64,000 nt of DNA from the NCBI GenBank assembly GCA_029641185.1, contig JAPWGK010000002.1, positions 1,364,001 through 1,428,000 on the forward strand, in the 5' to 3' direction. Shown in pieces: positions 32,868 to 44,135 of this stretch. Source of the DNA: Pseudofabraea citricarpa (Eukaryota; Ascomycota; Leotiomycetes; Helotiales; Dermateaceae). The notes below the pieces were generated by a model. The model ran no database searches. It was not told where the DNA came from and saw only the letters and a list, made by a program, of their open reading frames with translations. The position numbers and the translations under genes are program-made. Each line of letters starts with the position of its first letter. Position 1 is the stretch's first letter.

Positions 32868-33632
32868 ATGGCGTTCTCATTGCCAAAACCTATTCAGGTC
32901 ACCATGGAACCTGGAGCAATCCTCCTTAAAGACGCTCGTCTTCTTCTTGAAACTGCAAACACCGATCCGTATCTTCCCATGGAAAGTGGTTGGGCTTTGG
33001 GTCCGGATGGAATATATCATGTAGCTGGCCATACCTACATGCCCGGAGTAACAGGGGAGATGATAAACTGGTGGTTTGGATACATAACCACCACTGAACA
33101 GTACAAGCTTTGGCATCCGCGAGATCATATCTGGTCTTCTTGGGAAGGCCCTCACGGAAACTCGACCTATATTGGTGGCCACCATCTTGTTCACGAAATG
33201 ATTGGCGGCGAGCTGCAAAAGCTCAAAATTTCATTCAAAGATCCTTCGGAATACTTTGGGCCGAATTGGAAGGAAGACTTTAAAAAGGCCAACTGGGCGA
33301 CTGCTATCTGTGGCCGGGTAAATTTATGGATTGGACCAGGGACGTTCGCTCTGCCAATTGGACACCTAATCCATATTGTGCAGAATACTGAGGACGGAGT
33401 AAGAATGAGAAGTAGATTTTGGTTGGGAGACATTCCTGTACTTCCGCATTCTAATCTGCGAGCTGGAGCAGTGTCATTAAACTTAGTTAAGGGTTTGGTG
33501 AAACACACTTCTGAGGAGATGGCCATTTTGGCGTCATTTTTGCCAGAATTATATCGGAAAGAGACGAGAAAGACAATAAATAACCTAGGAACCGAGGAGA
33601 GAAAACCTAAGGGACTTGATTACAAAATTTAG
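32868..33632 (+). CDS. DAPG hydrolase (PhlG)-like protein
   Basis: Single exon, 254 aa. It matches the family of PhlG, the zinc-dependent C-C bond hydrolase that in pseudomonads deacetylates the antibiotic 2,4-diacetylphloroglucinol. The diagnostic block is MPGVTGEMINWWFGYI...YKLWHPRDH (about residues 62-90). It is followed by GGHHLVHEMIGGEL and, near the end, GHLIHIVQNTEDGVRMRSRFWLG. The several His and Glu in these blocks are candidates for the Zn ligands. No signal peptide or membrane segment is visible, so it is probably cytosolic. In a fungus it could detoxify a bacterial or endogenous phloroglucinol-type compound; the actual substrate is unknown. It lies 199 bp before the GH16 gene on the same strand. 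I am confident of the family, not of the substrate. Confidence 0.85.
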   Translation: MAFSLPKPIQVTMEPGAILLKDARLLLETANTDPYLPMESGWALGPDGIYHVAGHTYMPGVTGEMINWWFGYITTTEQYKLWHPRDHIWSSWEGPHGNSTYIGGHHLVHEMIGGELQKLKISFKDPSEYFGPNWKEDFKKANWATAICGRVNLWIGPGTFALPIGHLIHIVQNTEDGVRMRSRFWLGDIPVLPHSNLRAGAVSLNLVKGLVKHTSEEMAILASFLPELYRKETRKTINNLGTEERKPKGLDYKI

Positions 33633-33831
33633 GTGTTAATAATAATGAATGAATTGCATAGATACAAATATATTGAAGTGCAGTTAGCAATATACTCGTG
33701 CTTGTATCAAACGACGTCACGAAGGATTCATGAACTTGGCTCAACTTGGCTGAATATGCCCTCCTTCTCTCGTCACCGAAAGCTCCAGATAGGTTCCCAA
33801 ATCCACAGAGAAACTTCGCATCAGATCAGCA

Positions 33832-34818
33832 ATGGATTACAAAAAGCTACTGAACAAGGCAAAGGCCAAAGCTGAAGGCCTGGCGGCACAGCACAACATT
33901 AAACTCCCCACTAACTTCCCCGGCCAGTCTTCGCAGCAAAACCAGCAGCAGCACCAGCAGCACCAGCAGCACCAGCAGCCCCCTCCTCAAGGCAACTACT
34001 ACGCACCTCCGATTCCTCCTAACAAACCTTCTTATTCTGCACCACAGGTACAGCCGTACTGGCGACCGAATTTCACGCCCTCGAGTTCCGTCGCGGAGCA
34101 CTTCAAACACCAAACTGGAGCTCATGGATGGGGCAACAACGAACTACAAAACTATGTCCCTAACCCCGAAAACTCGTTCTTCACACCGGATGGCAAGCTA
34201 GTGCTGCGCGCGATTGCCTCGAATGGCCAGTACACTTCTGCCAGGCTGACGTCGCATATGACACTGTCCAAGCAGCGAGGAAGTATAGTGGCCGTCGCAA
34301 CGCCGCCATGCGCAACCGGAATATGGCCTGCCTTGTGGCTCTTACCAAACGAACCATTCCAGTGGCCAAACGAGGGGGAAATTGATATCTTGGAGACTTG
34401 GAACGGGGACGGGGTGAATCATACATGTTTGCATTGGGGCCATTTCAACGGAGAGGACTGGAATAAACACCGTGTGATGGAGACAAACGTCCCAGACATG
34501 CCCAGGCGGCCAATTAGATATGAGTTTGTTTGGCAGCAGGACGAGTCGAAGGGCCGGAATGATGGTGGTGGAAGAGCCGTTTGGTATATTGACGGCAGGG
34601 CTGTCATGAAGGCTGAAATCCCAGCTGGGTCTAGAAGGATCAACGACTGGCAAATTATTATCAATGTGGCCATGGGCGGAAATGTCTGTCAAGGGAAGAC
34701 GCCTGCCGATGGCCACTACGATTTGGTCGTGCACGAACTGAAGCTTTCTGATGACCCAACAGATGGTTGGGGGAGATTCGAAGCGGATTGGCATAGTGCT
34801 CCTGAAGGCCACCCTTGA
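33832..34818 (+). CDS. Glycoside hydrolase family 16 protein without signal peptide
   Basis: Single exon, 328 aa. GH16 enzymes cleave beta-1,3/1,4-glucans or related glycans. The catalytic signature is E183-I-D185-I-L-E188 in GEIDILETW, with nucleophile and acid/base glutamates both intact, preceded by GIWPALWLLP and followed by NHTCLHWGHFNG and WQIIINVAMGGN, all typical of the fold. Unusually, the protein starts MDYKKLLNKAKAKAEGLAA, an amphipathic charged helix, followed by a Gln/His repeat (QQHQQHQQHQQ) and a Pro/Tyr-rich linker to about residue 75. There is no signal peptide, so it appears cytosolic or unconventionally exported. An undetected upstream signal exon is possible but only 199 bp separate it from the previous gene. 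Confidence 0.88.
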   Translation: MDYKKLLNKAKAKAEGLAAQHNIKLPTNFPGQSSQQNQQQHQQHQQHQQPPPQGNYYAPPIPPNKPSYSAPQVQPYWRPNFTPSSSVAEHFKHQTGAHGWGNNELQNYVPNPENSFFTPDGKLVLRAIASNGQYTSARLTSHMTLSKQRGSIVAVATPPCATGIWPALWLLPNEPFQWPNEGEIDILETWNGDGVNHTCLHWGHFNGEDWNKHRVMETNVPDMPRRPIRYEFVWQQDESKGRNDGGGRAVWYIDGRAVMKAEIPAGSRRINDWQIIINVAMGGNVCQGKTPADGHYDLVVHELKLSDDPTDGWGRFEADWHSAPEGHP

Positions 34819-37800
34819 ATAGGCTTGTGGGCTAGCTGATGACAGGCTGTTATATTGTGTGATGTGTATGCAAAATAAGCCCTTTGATTGATCTATGTCT
34901 ATATTAGCAGCGAATTGGAAATACCAAAATTCAACAGCTTTAAGCAAATTTTAAATCATCATCTTTCGCAACAAGCATAAATCAAATACAATCGACTGAG
35001 CTATACGTCAGTGTCTCTCCTTTTCAAGCTTGTCAGTGATTGCTGAATAAAAGACACGTATAAGATCGATTGGCCGATGCACGGATTATAAGACCTTTGA
35101 AGTAAGCCGTCACTTAAATGCTGGAAGTAACAGAAACGACCAATATAAGAGTATAAATTTGGGACCACATAGATTCGACAACAATGGTGGTTAACTAAAT
35201 GGTTATCTAGAATGCCATAAGGTTATTTAAAACCAAGAGAGTGGTTACTCTCTACTTGTTCTACAGTGCCCCTTACATTGAGAGAATTGGAGGTTTGTTT
35301 CGTCTGCGTACCTTAAAGAGCGGGTACTGGGAATTGCGTATACCTGTTGAACTTACGACTACATTAGCAAAGTCAGATAGATGCTCAGATAAATTCTGAG
35401 AGATGCGTGAAGCTGGTGGGTTCTGCCATTCGTTACACAGCTCACAATCAATAGTAACTACCAAAAAGTTCAAATATTTGCTTGCCGAATATATAGGGGT
35501 ATTTGGGATCTCTATAGACACAGTGTTTTGATTTGATCCTTGACGAACAGTTTTCGGCCCTACTCTTCGATACTTTTTCTCTCTCACACTTTTGTCACTA
35601 GATCAGAACACGTCGTTGCTTAATTATCCGTAGGAGAACTGTAGCCTCCGAAACCCGAAACTGAATGTTCACTCAAAAAAAGCATGGAAATTCTCTCCTC
35701 ACTAAATTGACAGCAGATAGAACGCTCATAGCAAGTAAGTCGTCGTATGTGCCGTTGAGGATTCCATCAAGATCCCCTTGAAGCTACCCAAGCTTCAGTA
35801 CCACTCGTAGTCCATTTTCAGCCATCAACCCCCTCTTAATAGACCACCAGTACCGTATATCTTACTGGAAGTTCAAGGGCGTCTCAGAGAGTGCCTTGAA
35901 AAAACGATTGCCAATTGTTATTATGCTTCCCATCTTCGTTTGCAGAGCCATTGCAAGGTAAGAAGCACTATCATGACACTATCTATTTGTCACAGATCAG
36001 GCAAAAAGAACTCATGATATCTCGACTGAAACTTCAGATGTGAATTCGGCATTCTCCGCTGCATGATAACCTGGAATTTTCATGCTTTGATTGCTAAGTT
36101 CTTCGTTGATAGCTCAATACATGGTATGTTTGCTAGGAATTAACGCCGAGAATGACCAATCTGGGTCGGGAAACTTTGTACAGTTCTGGAGCTCCTTCGA
36201 CCCAGCCCCCTTCTCCAGCGGCCCTTACTTCTTTGGATTCCTCGTGCATCATCCATTCGTGTCGTCCGGAGCATTGCAGAGTCTCTTTTGGTGTTGGAGG
36301 AAACCTTTCGTATGTGCTGCGTAGGACCTCGGTGCCGTCCCGTCGTATTTTCCGATTGACTATTGTTTCGAGATGATCATTACCAATAATTGGTTTCCAC
36401 TGGACCGGTGAAAAAGTTTGCTCGTCGTCATCTTGACGGTCTATACTGGCGATCCCACGATGTCCAACTGTTGCAGACCTCACTGGGTCTTGGCGCTGCG
36501 GAGAAGGCTCGGTTCGTTCATGTCTGGTAACAGGGCTTTGGCACTTCCTCGGGTTACGCAAATTACGGGATGTGGAAATTGAAGATTTGAAAAAACAGTT
36601 GGGATTGCCGTGGCAAGATTTGGAATTCCAGACAATGAGCGTGCGTGCATATTCTATGACAGGACGTCCACAACAGAGATCTGTACTACTCCAGCACCTC
36701 TAAGCGAGCTGAGTTTGGTCACTTTGAGGATTTATCTCATGGAATGTCGGGTCAGATGCCGTCTCCGATGTTTGGCCACGGGCGTTCTGTGGACGATGCA
36801 CAGCTGTACGTATACAGTATCAAGTTCGCCCAATCAGTGCGAGCCCAGAATAGGGACTGATTTTGAGTGCTTATCTCTCTATCTAACACCCGCAAAGACT
36901 CAGATCCTCGGTGCCATTGAGCCAGGGATCTGGGAACGGCGCTTGGAAGTTTGCAATTCGCAGTCGAGTTCCGCGGTGAGCGAAATTCATATCAAACAAT
37001 CAAACTGGTCGTCGTGACGGTGTAGCCACACCCTCTTTTCTCCCCCACGCCATCTTACGACATTGCTTCGGACCAGCGCATCATGGAACGACTCTACCAG
37101 CATAGATTTACCGCCGACACACCCGAGGAGGGTGAGGGCGAAGAGCAGAACGCCGATCGATGCAACGCAGTCCTCGTGGGGCCATAGATTGGGAATTGGT
37201 GGGGAAAGACAGTGGATACGAGGCGATAAGTGTGGGAGATACAGATGCAGGGCCTCCATCAGTCAATCCCGAGAAGTTCTGGCGCGAAGATGCTATCGGT
37301 CAGCGCCAGCCATCTTTTCTCCTCCCCCCTCCCCCCTCCCCCTTACCCAATATCTGGCCGTCGGTATGGCATGTGGTTGGAGAGAAAAGTCAAAGGCGTA
37401 AGCTGATGTGCCGCACAGGTTGGCGTTCTGAACAGAACGGGCCCTAGGTTCGTCGTGGTGCGATCTAGACGGGGCGAACTAGGTCACTCAGAGGCCGCCG
37501 ACTTTCCTGCCAACGCACAAGACAACCGAGGCGTCCAGCAAGGCTCTTGATTGGGCCCGTGAATAGATGGGTCTTTGCATTGTGGATGATCAACCACACA
37601 ATTTGAACACTGGGAGACGTTACCTAAGGACGAAAGGGCCAAATTCGAAGATGGTCTGATGGATATTTGAACCGTTAAGCAGGAGGCTAAGAATATCTCG
37701 GGAGGGAAGTTCTAGGCGGGAGTTGTGGTGGCACAGTGATTTGCTACGTGACCACTGCATTACTTCACACTGCATACCGCTGCATCTTCTGGGTTGCTTC

Positions 37801-38314
37801 GTTCCTGTTCCGACCATGACAAATGTACATCTCCCCTTCGCGTTCCACAATCTCCTGGATGCCCCCTCGGCTAAGTTAAGCGAGCTGCACAGGAATCCAG
37901 AACCGGGACCACGTGGAGACGTTTTTTGCAGATAACAGATTTCTGGAAATGGGCGGGAGAGGAGAGTTCAGAGCAGGCGCGGTGGGAATATGTGCACTTG
38001 TCCCATCTCGCGGGATCAGCGGTGAGCACTGATTGCCATGCTGCAGAAGTGGGACATCAGGAAATGCTCTAAAGACGGACCGGCTCGATTAATGCAGCGT
38101 GCGTGCGCGCTTGCTGGAACTCGTGCGGCCTCGTGCGGCCAGCGAGCACATACTCGACTCTGGCGGCTAACTACATATAGGCTCAAACCTTACCCGCAAG
38201 GCAAGACAATCTGGGGTTGTCAAGGGAGGCGACAGTAAAGTATTGATTCATGAGTTGCAGGGCGTGCACGAGCATCTGGCTGTCTAACTCGATGAGGCAT
38301 AAGTCGGTGGCAGG

Positions 38315-38345
38315 TACTTACTGTAGCAACCTGGTACAGTAAGTA
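38315..38345. repeat. Perfect 11-bp inverted repeat
   Basis: TACTTACTGTA (38315-38325) and TACAGTAAGTA (38335-38345) are perfect reverse complements separated by nine bases. A partial third copy (GTACAGTAAGTGG) follows at 38350-38362. It could form a hairpin; no gene context explains it. Confidence 0.85.
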
Positions 38346-39030
38346 AGAAGTACAGTAAGTGGTACGTGTGGTCCGAAGTACAGCCTGCTCCACCGAGCTA
38401 AGTCTAGCCATCAAGTCAGCAAAACCGATTTCCAAAAGCGAGGCCGATCTGGAGGAGGAAGAGGAGGAGGAGAGGAGGAGGAGGAGGAGGAGAAGGAGAA
38501 GAAAGAGAAGTCGAGGAATTGGGGGGTTGAAGAGTCGACTGCTCGCTTGTCTCTTCAATCTCCCTCTTGGGTCTTGACAGTACGATAGTGCAAACAAGGA
38601 AATGGCCATGCACTTACTTCACTATTCCGAAAAGGCCAATGATTGCAGCACTTTCTTGAATCATTTACTTATTCTGTCTATTATTGTTGTTTATTACTAT
38701 TACACTCACTACAACATGATTTCGCTTACCAAGTGCCGAAAAGGCTAAAGTGGCACGACCTTCCGCAGGGTTGCCATGTTCTGACTTACCATCTCTTGCA
38801 CGCCGCTGGCTGAACAAGATGCAACAACCACCAGCCTTGCGATGCTCTGCTGCCAAAGATTCGCATCAGATATTCTCTGGAGCCGCCGTCTCCAGTCTTA
38901 TACGACGTCCCTGTTGACAGTTGCCAGCTGGTTGCTCTTGTTGCACGTCGCACCGTCGGCCGACCCCTGTGCCTTCTGCGCCTTAGGGTTCCCGCTACCT
39001 GCACTCGCCGCCGTTTACAGCGAATAACGG

Positions 39031-39060
39031 ATCACAACGCATCACAACGCATCACAACGC
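39031..39060 (+). repeat. Triplicated decamer ATCACAACGC
   Basis: Three exact tandem copies in a gene-free stretch. Too short to assign a role. Confidence 0.9.
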
Positions 39061-39413
39061 TTTTCGTGCGAAAGTGCGGTGAGCAGAGGCTTCGAGAAAA
39101 ACTCTCGTGCGAGGCCAGAGTCCGTCAGACGAAGTTGTGCGAGCACATTGGACGTCGGTGGCCTGCGAGCACCCAATGGCACGTCGCCGCAGCGTTTCCT
39201 GTCAATTCTGCTCGCCGGCCTGGAAACTCTGATGGCGTCTTATCTTGTTTCTGTCGTGCTTGGCGGATATATATCTTCGGATGGCGTTGCCACTTCAGCG
39301 CTGGCTTCTGCCCTGAACACGTCAGAGAGTCTTGTTTGTGTGGGTGATCCTGGGAGAGATGGCGACTGGTCGTGCATCCATGGCCTGTACGGTACGTCCT
39401 CTACGTACAGGAT

Positions 39414-39433
39414 TGTACAGTATGTACTGTACA
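39414..39433. repeat. Near-perfect 20-bp palindrome
   Basis: Nine-base arms TGTACAGTA and TACTGTACA flank a 2-bp centre. Similar TACTGTAC steps recur at 54473-54490 upstream of PEX19. Confidence 0.85.
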
Positions 39434-40070
39434 GATCCCGCTCTTTCTGTCACTGACGCTCCCAAAGCAGTGGTTTTCCGGTCGGGAAGAACGTGCTGTG
39501 CTACCAAATGGGCAGTGATGGGCTGGACGACGAGCCTCTCGTGCTTCCCATGCCGCCAATGTCGCCCATGTCGCCCACATCGCTGGAGCGAAGCACAACA
39601 ACGCCTCCAACACCTCCCCAACTCCCCAACTCCCGCCAGCTCGATTGCTAAGGCCAATGACTGATGGTCACCGCGCTCGCTGCTCAGGTACATTACCAAG
39701 TAAACAGGAAACAGGGTCGGCTCCATCAGCTACCCCTCCCCACTTTCTGCACAGTCCATAGCAAGCCCGGCCCCTCCGGCTTCACTCGTCCTCTCCACCT
39801 GGTAACCCGCATTGGCCAATGATGCCCCCGTCGTGGCCAAGCCTCGGGGCCATTTGCCCATTCTCCTGGTGTGCTACTTCTGTACGCTCCTCCGTAAATG
39901 GCCAGCAGGATTCACACCACTAGTGGACACACTGAGAGAGAGATTGCCATTATGTGATCTGGACGGGCTGGAGAATGGATATAAGACTACATACCGCTAC
40001 TACACGAAAATCCTCTCTGCAGCTGAAGTCCGCGTTGCCATGAGGTCCAATTCTCGCCCGCCCGCCCAAG

Positions 40071-42177
40071 ATGATTTTGTTGCCGACGGAAGATGTCTAT
40101 CTGGCCAATCTGGTGATTGCTAGGTATTGGTTACGACACGGCTTCCAAACTCTAGGAGAGCACACCTGGTGGTCGGTTTTGCTGGCGGTATGTCTTCGTT
40201 CCCAGAGTCGGCGGGCGCACTCGAGTCAGAGATTTGTCGCAAGAGCTGACAATTCTAGATTGTGGGGATTGCCGTCGCCAGAGTCATTTATCTTTATACT
40301 TTTCATCCTCTTGCGCGCTTCCCTGGTCCCTGCTTAGCTCCACTATCTAATGTAAGGCATATCCTTACGAAACATCCAACCCTTCTGACAAACCATCAAG
40401 GCATTTTGGTACCACACGATACTTGGTGGTCGAGGGCCATGGAGGAATCACAGGTGGCACCAGAGATGGGGTATGTACGATCCCAATCCTTGTTCCTGGC
40501 GAACCGCTCTCCTGGAAACTGGGCTGAGAAAATCCAACACAATAGGACCTATCGTGCGCATTGCACCCAACCATCTGAGCTTCAACTCGCATGAGGCGCA
40601 GAAGGTTATCTACGGCTTTGGGACACGCCAGGTACCATCGATGGAGAAGGACCCGATCTTCTTCACCCCCGAAGTCGACCACTCCATGAATATCATCAAC
40701 GAGACGGATAGAGAAGAACACTCACGTATGCGACGCATGCTAAGCTTCGCCTTTAGTAATTCAAACTTGCTTGACAATGAAGACGTTCTTGTGAGACGGA
40801 CTGATGATTTCTTGAGAGATCTTAAGCGCGCAAGCCAGAATGATAGCAACCGAGGCTTCAACATTGTGCGCCAGTTTAACTATGTTACTTTTAATATTAT
40901 GGGTAAGCGACGAACGGTAATAACGAGCAAGACAGCCGCTGACCATGGTGCCTATAGGAGAGATGTCGTTTGGCGAATCGTTCGAGGCGAGGCTCAAAGA
41001 TCAACCAGGTATGTGGTTGGATCCAACATCCAACATCCAACATCCAACACCAGGTTGCCGTGACTAAATATAGAATAGAACATCGATATCATTGGGCGGA
41101 CACCATTGTCAACACAACATATTTTAACGACGTTATGAGAGCAGTGTGTGTAGTTCCAGGTCTGTTCTCAACTTTAGAGTGGTTGAAGCCCGACTGGATG
41201 AAGCAAACATTATATCAACATGCCGAATATGCAACCGAGCACACAGAAGCGTAAGTTATTGACCACTCCTATATTTCCTTCTACCGGCAAGCTAGCATAT
41301 GCTGATTGTCACCAAAGCCGTTTGAAGATGGTAACACAACGGAAAGATTTTATGCACCATATCTTATCTTCTAAAGGCCATTCTGCATCAACTGTGGAAG
41401 TTGCCTCGCACTTTAATGTCATCATGATGGCCGGGGCTGTCACAACTGCGACTTTCCTCTCGGGAGTCATGTATTATCTCGGCCACAACAAATCTGCTGT
41501 AGCTCGGCTACAACATGAACTTCGCTCCCGATTCCAGAACGTCGAGGATATCAATTCTCGCGAGCTGCTCACGTGCGAGTACCTTAACGCCGTCATTGAG
41601 GAGGGTTTGAGAATCTACCCTCCCGCCGGCGCGGGACATCTGTCTCGAATCGTACCGCCGGGCGGTTGCCAGATTGCGGGAGAGTGGATCCCGGAAGGAG
41701 TAAGTCCCCGATAAGGTTTCTCATAGAAAGTCTATTTTTTCTCGGGTGTAACTAATTGGGTTTAGACACGAGTCTCCGTACATTCCTGGTCTGTGGTTCG
41801 AGATCGACAAAACTTCTTGAATCCCACTGAGTTCATACCTGAGCGGTGGATCAAGAGCGAGCCAGAAGGGCAACGAGGTGATCGGTTAGAGACAAGTCTT
41901 CCGTTCTCTTATGGCCCACGGGGCTGTCTTGGCAAGAAGTGAGTTCACATGCTTCCAGTCACTACATCGTTAGAATATCTCCTAACTAAGTCGTGGTAGC
42001 CTCGCTTATCTAGAGATGCGCATGGTGCTCGCCAAATTATTCTGGCAGTACGACCTCCTATGGTTCAACAGTGATGAGGTACACTGGGAGAGAGATAGCA
42101 AGGGCTATACGCTCTGGGAGAAGCCTGACCTGAGGGTCATGCTGAGAGATCACCGGAGTGGTGAGACTGCTCAATAA
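40071..42177 (+). CDS. Cytochrome P450 monooxygenase, microsomal, fungal type
   Basis: Nine exons: 40071-40187, 40259-40351, 40401-40470, 40546-40902, 40958-41008, 41079-41250, 41318-41699, 41766-41938, 42000-42177, giving 530 aa. An N-terminal membrane anchor (TWWSVLLAIVGIAVARVIYLY, split by intron 1) is followed by the proline-rich hinge FHPLARFPGP. GPIVRIAPNHLSFNS is the usual early block of fungal P450s. The I-helix reads MAGAVTT, the ExxR motif is EEGLR, PERW is present, and the haem loop FSYGPRGCLG gives Cys468 as the axial ligand. All key residues are present, so it looks functional. It resembles the isotrichodermin C-15 hydroxylase-like (CYP65-type) group in general layout, but I cannot fix the family or substrate. 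No other biosynthetic genes adjoin it. Intron 5 holds a CAACATC tandem repeat (41021-41050). Confidence 0.92.
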
Positions 42178-44135
42178 TAACACTAACACTAACCAACACC
42201 AACTACTATTAACGACACTGAACCAACTGAACCGAATATAACGGTCTCTTCAACACGATACTAGCCTTTTCATTTGTCTGAGTCGCTCTCTGAGAATTTT
42301 CTTTTTGCTCTTTTTTGATACCAAGTCATACATCATAGTAGCTATGCTTGCCGGCATTGATGTCCTTTACGATGAATGAGTAGGATAGGATGGAAACCCG
42401 GGGATTTATGGGATGGAAATGGATTTACGACCGAATTTTAAGATACCATATGGGAGGAATAAAGAGAAAATCTCTCTAGTCTTCTTCTTCTTCGCTTCTC
42501 ACGTCTCATTTAAAAGACATAACACGCATACGCTCTCGCATAGAGTCTTTCATTTTCTTTTTATTTCATTTTTCGGCATGGTTTTTGGTCGTTCTGGTGT
42601 TCTCTTCTTTCTTGCTTTCTTGCATGCTTTCACTCGGCGCATGAGTCTGGGAATCATCGGGGCTAGGCAATTCTTTCTTGCCATCCTAGCTTTTTTGATG
42701 GTCATTTTTGCATGGCGTGGTTGGTGCATGTTCACGTACGTTAGATTTAGCTTATACATCACGTTCTTTCTCTTAACTCTTCTGAGATGTGACGTTGATA
42801 GATATACCCAAGAAAACAATGGTCCTTATCATAATCGGGTTTATAAGGTGGTACTATTCTCTCCAGACCCCAGAGTATACTACGATTGGCTTCTCACACC
42901 TCAATCTTCTGCCTTGCTCACCCTGCATCCGAACCTAAATCCCAGAGCTAAGGGAATTGCGGATATAGCAGACACACGATTGAGTACTTCGAATGCTTGC
43001 ACTGTGTTGCTGGCATGCAAAAAATGCACAGTATATAAAGTACACATTCCAAGATCCCAGGTCCTATACCCTTGGAATATCAAGGAAAGCTTGAAAGCGT
43101 CCAAAAAGAAAATGGCACAATTCCTTAATGGTATCCCTATATCAACTTCGCCATTCCCTACTGACAGATATATTTACATATACGAATAAATAAAAAGGGG
43201 CATACACAAACCACCTACAAGCTAGTACAGTTTCTACACTTTTTTATACCCTGCAAGATGCCGCCGAGGAAAAGAACATCCACTTGTAGGTATAATACGT
43301 TTATATCTACCCCTTTCCAACCTAGCCAGGATATCTTTTACTGGTAATTATACAGATGGAGGGATATGCATGCTCGTGGATTAATATACATAGTCCAGCC
43401 TGCTCTAGCCTGGTCTGATCTAGTCCGGTCTAGTCTAGGTTGAGTTGGTATCGCGAAATCGGGAGACATCACCAGGGATCATGAGCTATACCTCTGGATG
43501 GCTGGTGCGGGAAACATACTATCACAGTAGCCAGGCCAGGCTCCAGGTTTGACGCTGGACAGAGATATATACTGGGCTTGATAATGTGTAAGCAGCACAG
43601 ACAGGTAATTTCATTTACGGAAAGCCGGCTTTGCAGGGTTGAATTAATGAATGATTGTATACAGGGACTCTGGTGGCAGGATCCAGCCGTGTTTATCTTG
43701 ACTTGACCTAGCTCGGGAAGGGAAGTGAGGTGGAGTCTTGGGTCTACTCGGGCCTGTCTCGAAGGCTACAAGTGTACGTGGATGAATAGAAACAACAAGC
43801 TAGAGCCATGGAGTGAAGTGCATAGCAAGGCTATCGTATCCATAATACTCAATGGCTGTAGATTATAGGGAGGAAAATAACCCCAATGGAGAAAAAGCGA
43901 ACAAAAAGCCTCAGTCAGACTAAATTTCTTATATACAAGGAGCCAAATGACTACTTCATGAATAAAAGAGCCTCTCAAATTCACCCGGAGATTATTACAA
44001 GTCTAAGAACTCATCAAATATATACCGACATTTCCGCCCTGGGATTCCAAAAAAAACGCCGCTCTTTTAATGCATAAAGTTGAATCCTTAAAATATTTCG
44101 TAAAAACCTCTATAGTTCTATACAGCCCTCATGTC
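42178..44135. other. Intergenic between P450 and desaturase genes
   Basis: Contains one long open frame, listed separately, and at 43390-43440 a degenerate run of TCTAG/CTGG steps (TCTAGCCTGGTCTGATCTAG). The last part is the desaturase 3' flank. Nothing else recognised. Confidence 0.45.
42413..43189 (+). CDS. Orphan open frame, 258 codons, hydrophobic middle
   Basis: An uninterrupted frame 236 bp after the P450 stop. The middle (about residues 55-125) is strongly hydrophobic with Phe/Leu-rich helices and basic residues between them. The remainder is unremarkable and Tyr-rich at the end (YIYIYE). I recognise no family. Phe-rich translation of T-rich DNA is a common artefact, so this may be chance. 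The length alone makes it worth recording. Confidence 0.2.
   Translation: MEMDLRPNFKIPYGRNKEKISLVFFFFASHVSFKRHNTHTLSHRVFHFLFISFFGMVFGRSGVLFFLAFLHAFTRRMSLGIIGARQFFLAILAFLMVIFAWRGWCMFTYVRFSLYITFFLLTLLRCDVDRYTQENNGPYHNRVYKVVLFSPDPRVYYDWLLTPQSSALLTLHPNLNPRAKGIADIADTRLSTSNACTVLLACKKCTVYKVHIPRSQVLYPWNIKESLKASKKKMAQFLNGIPISTSPFPTDRYIYIYE

Larger units (their letters stand above)
34819..40070. other. 5.2-kb gene-poor stretch with probable relics
   Basis: 34.8-36.1 kb is AT-rich with nothing recognisable apart from a 104-codon minus frame at 35273-35587. 36.1-37.0 kb has plus-strand pieces in shifting frames (for example GLRKLRDVEIEDLKKQ near 36555) suggesting a decayed gene. At 37084 an ATG opens a short frame (MERLYQHRFTADTPEE), and the protein-like AIDWELVGKDSGYEAIS continues in another frame from about 37180; this may be a small spliced gene or a relic. 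37.5-40.0 kb contains purine runs (38451-38505), inverted repeats and short tandem repeats listed separately. No intact gene is supported. Confidence 0.45.

Noticed and set aside
34819..40070. Transposon remnant
   Set aside because: Relic-like peptides are present, but I found no transposase or reverse-transcriptase motif and no long terminal or inverted repeats bounding the region.
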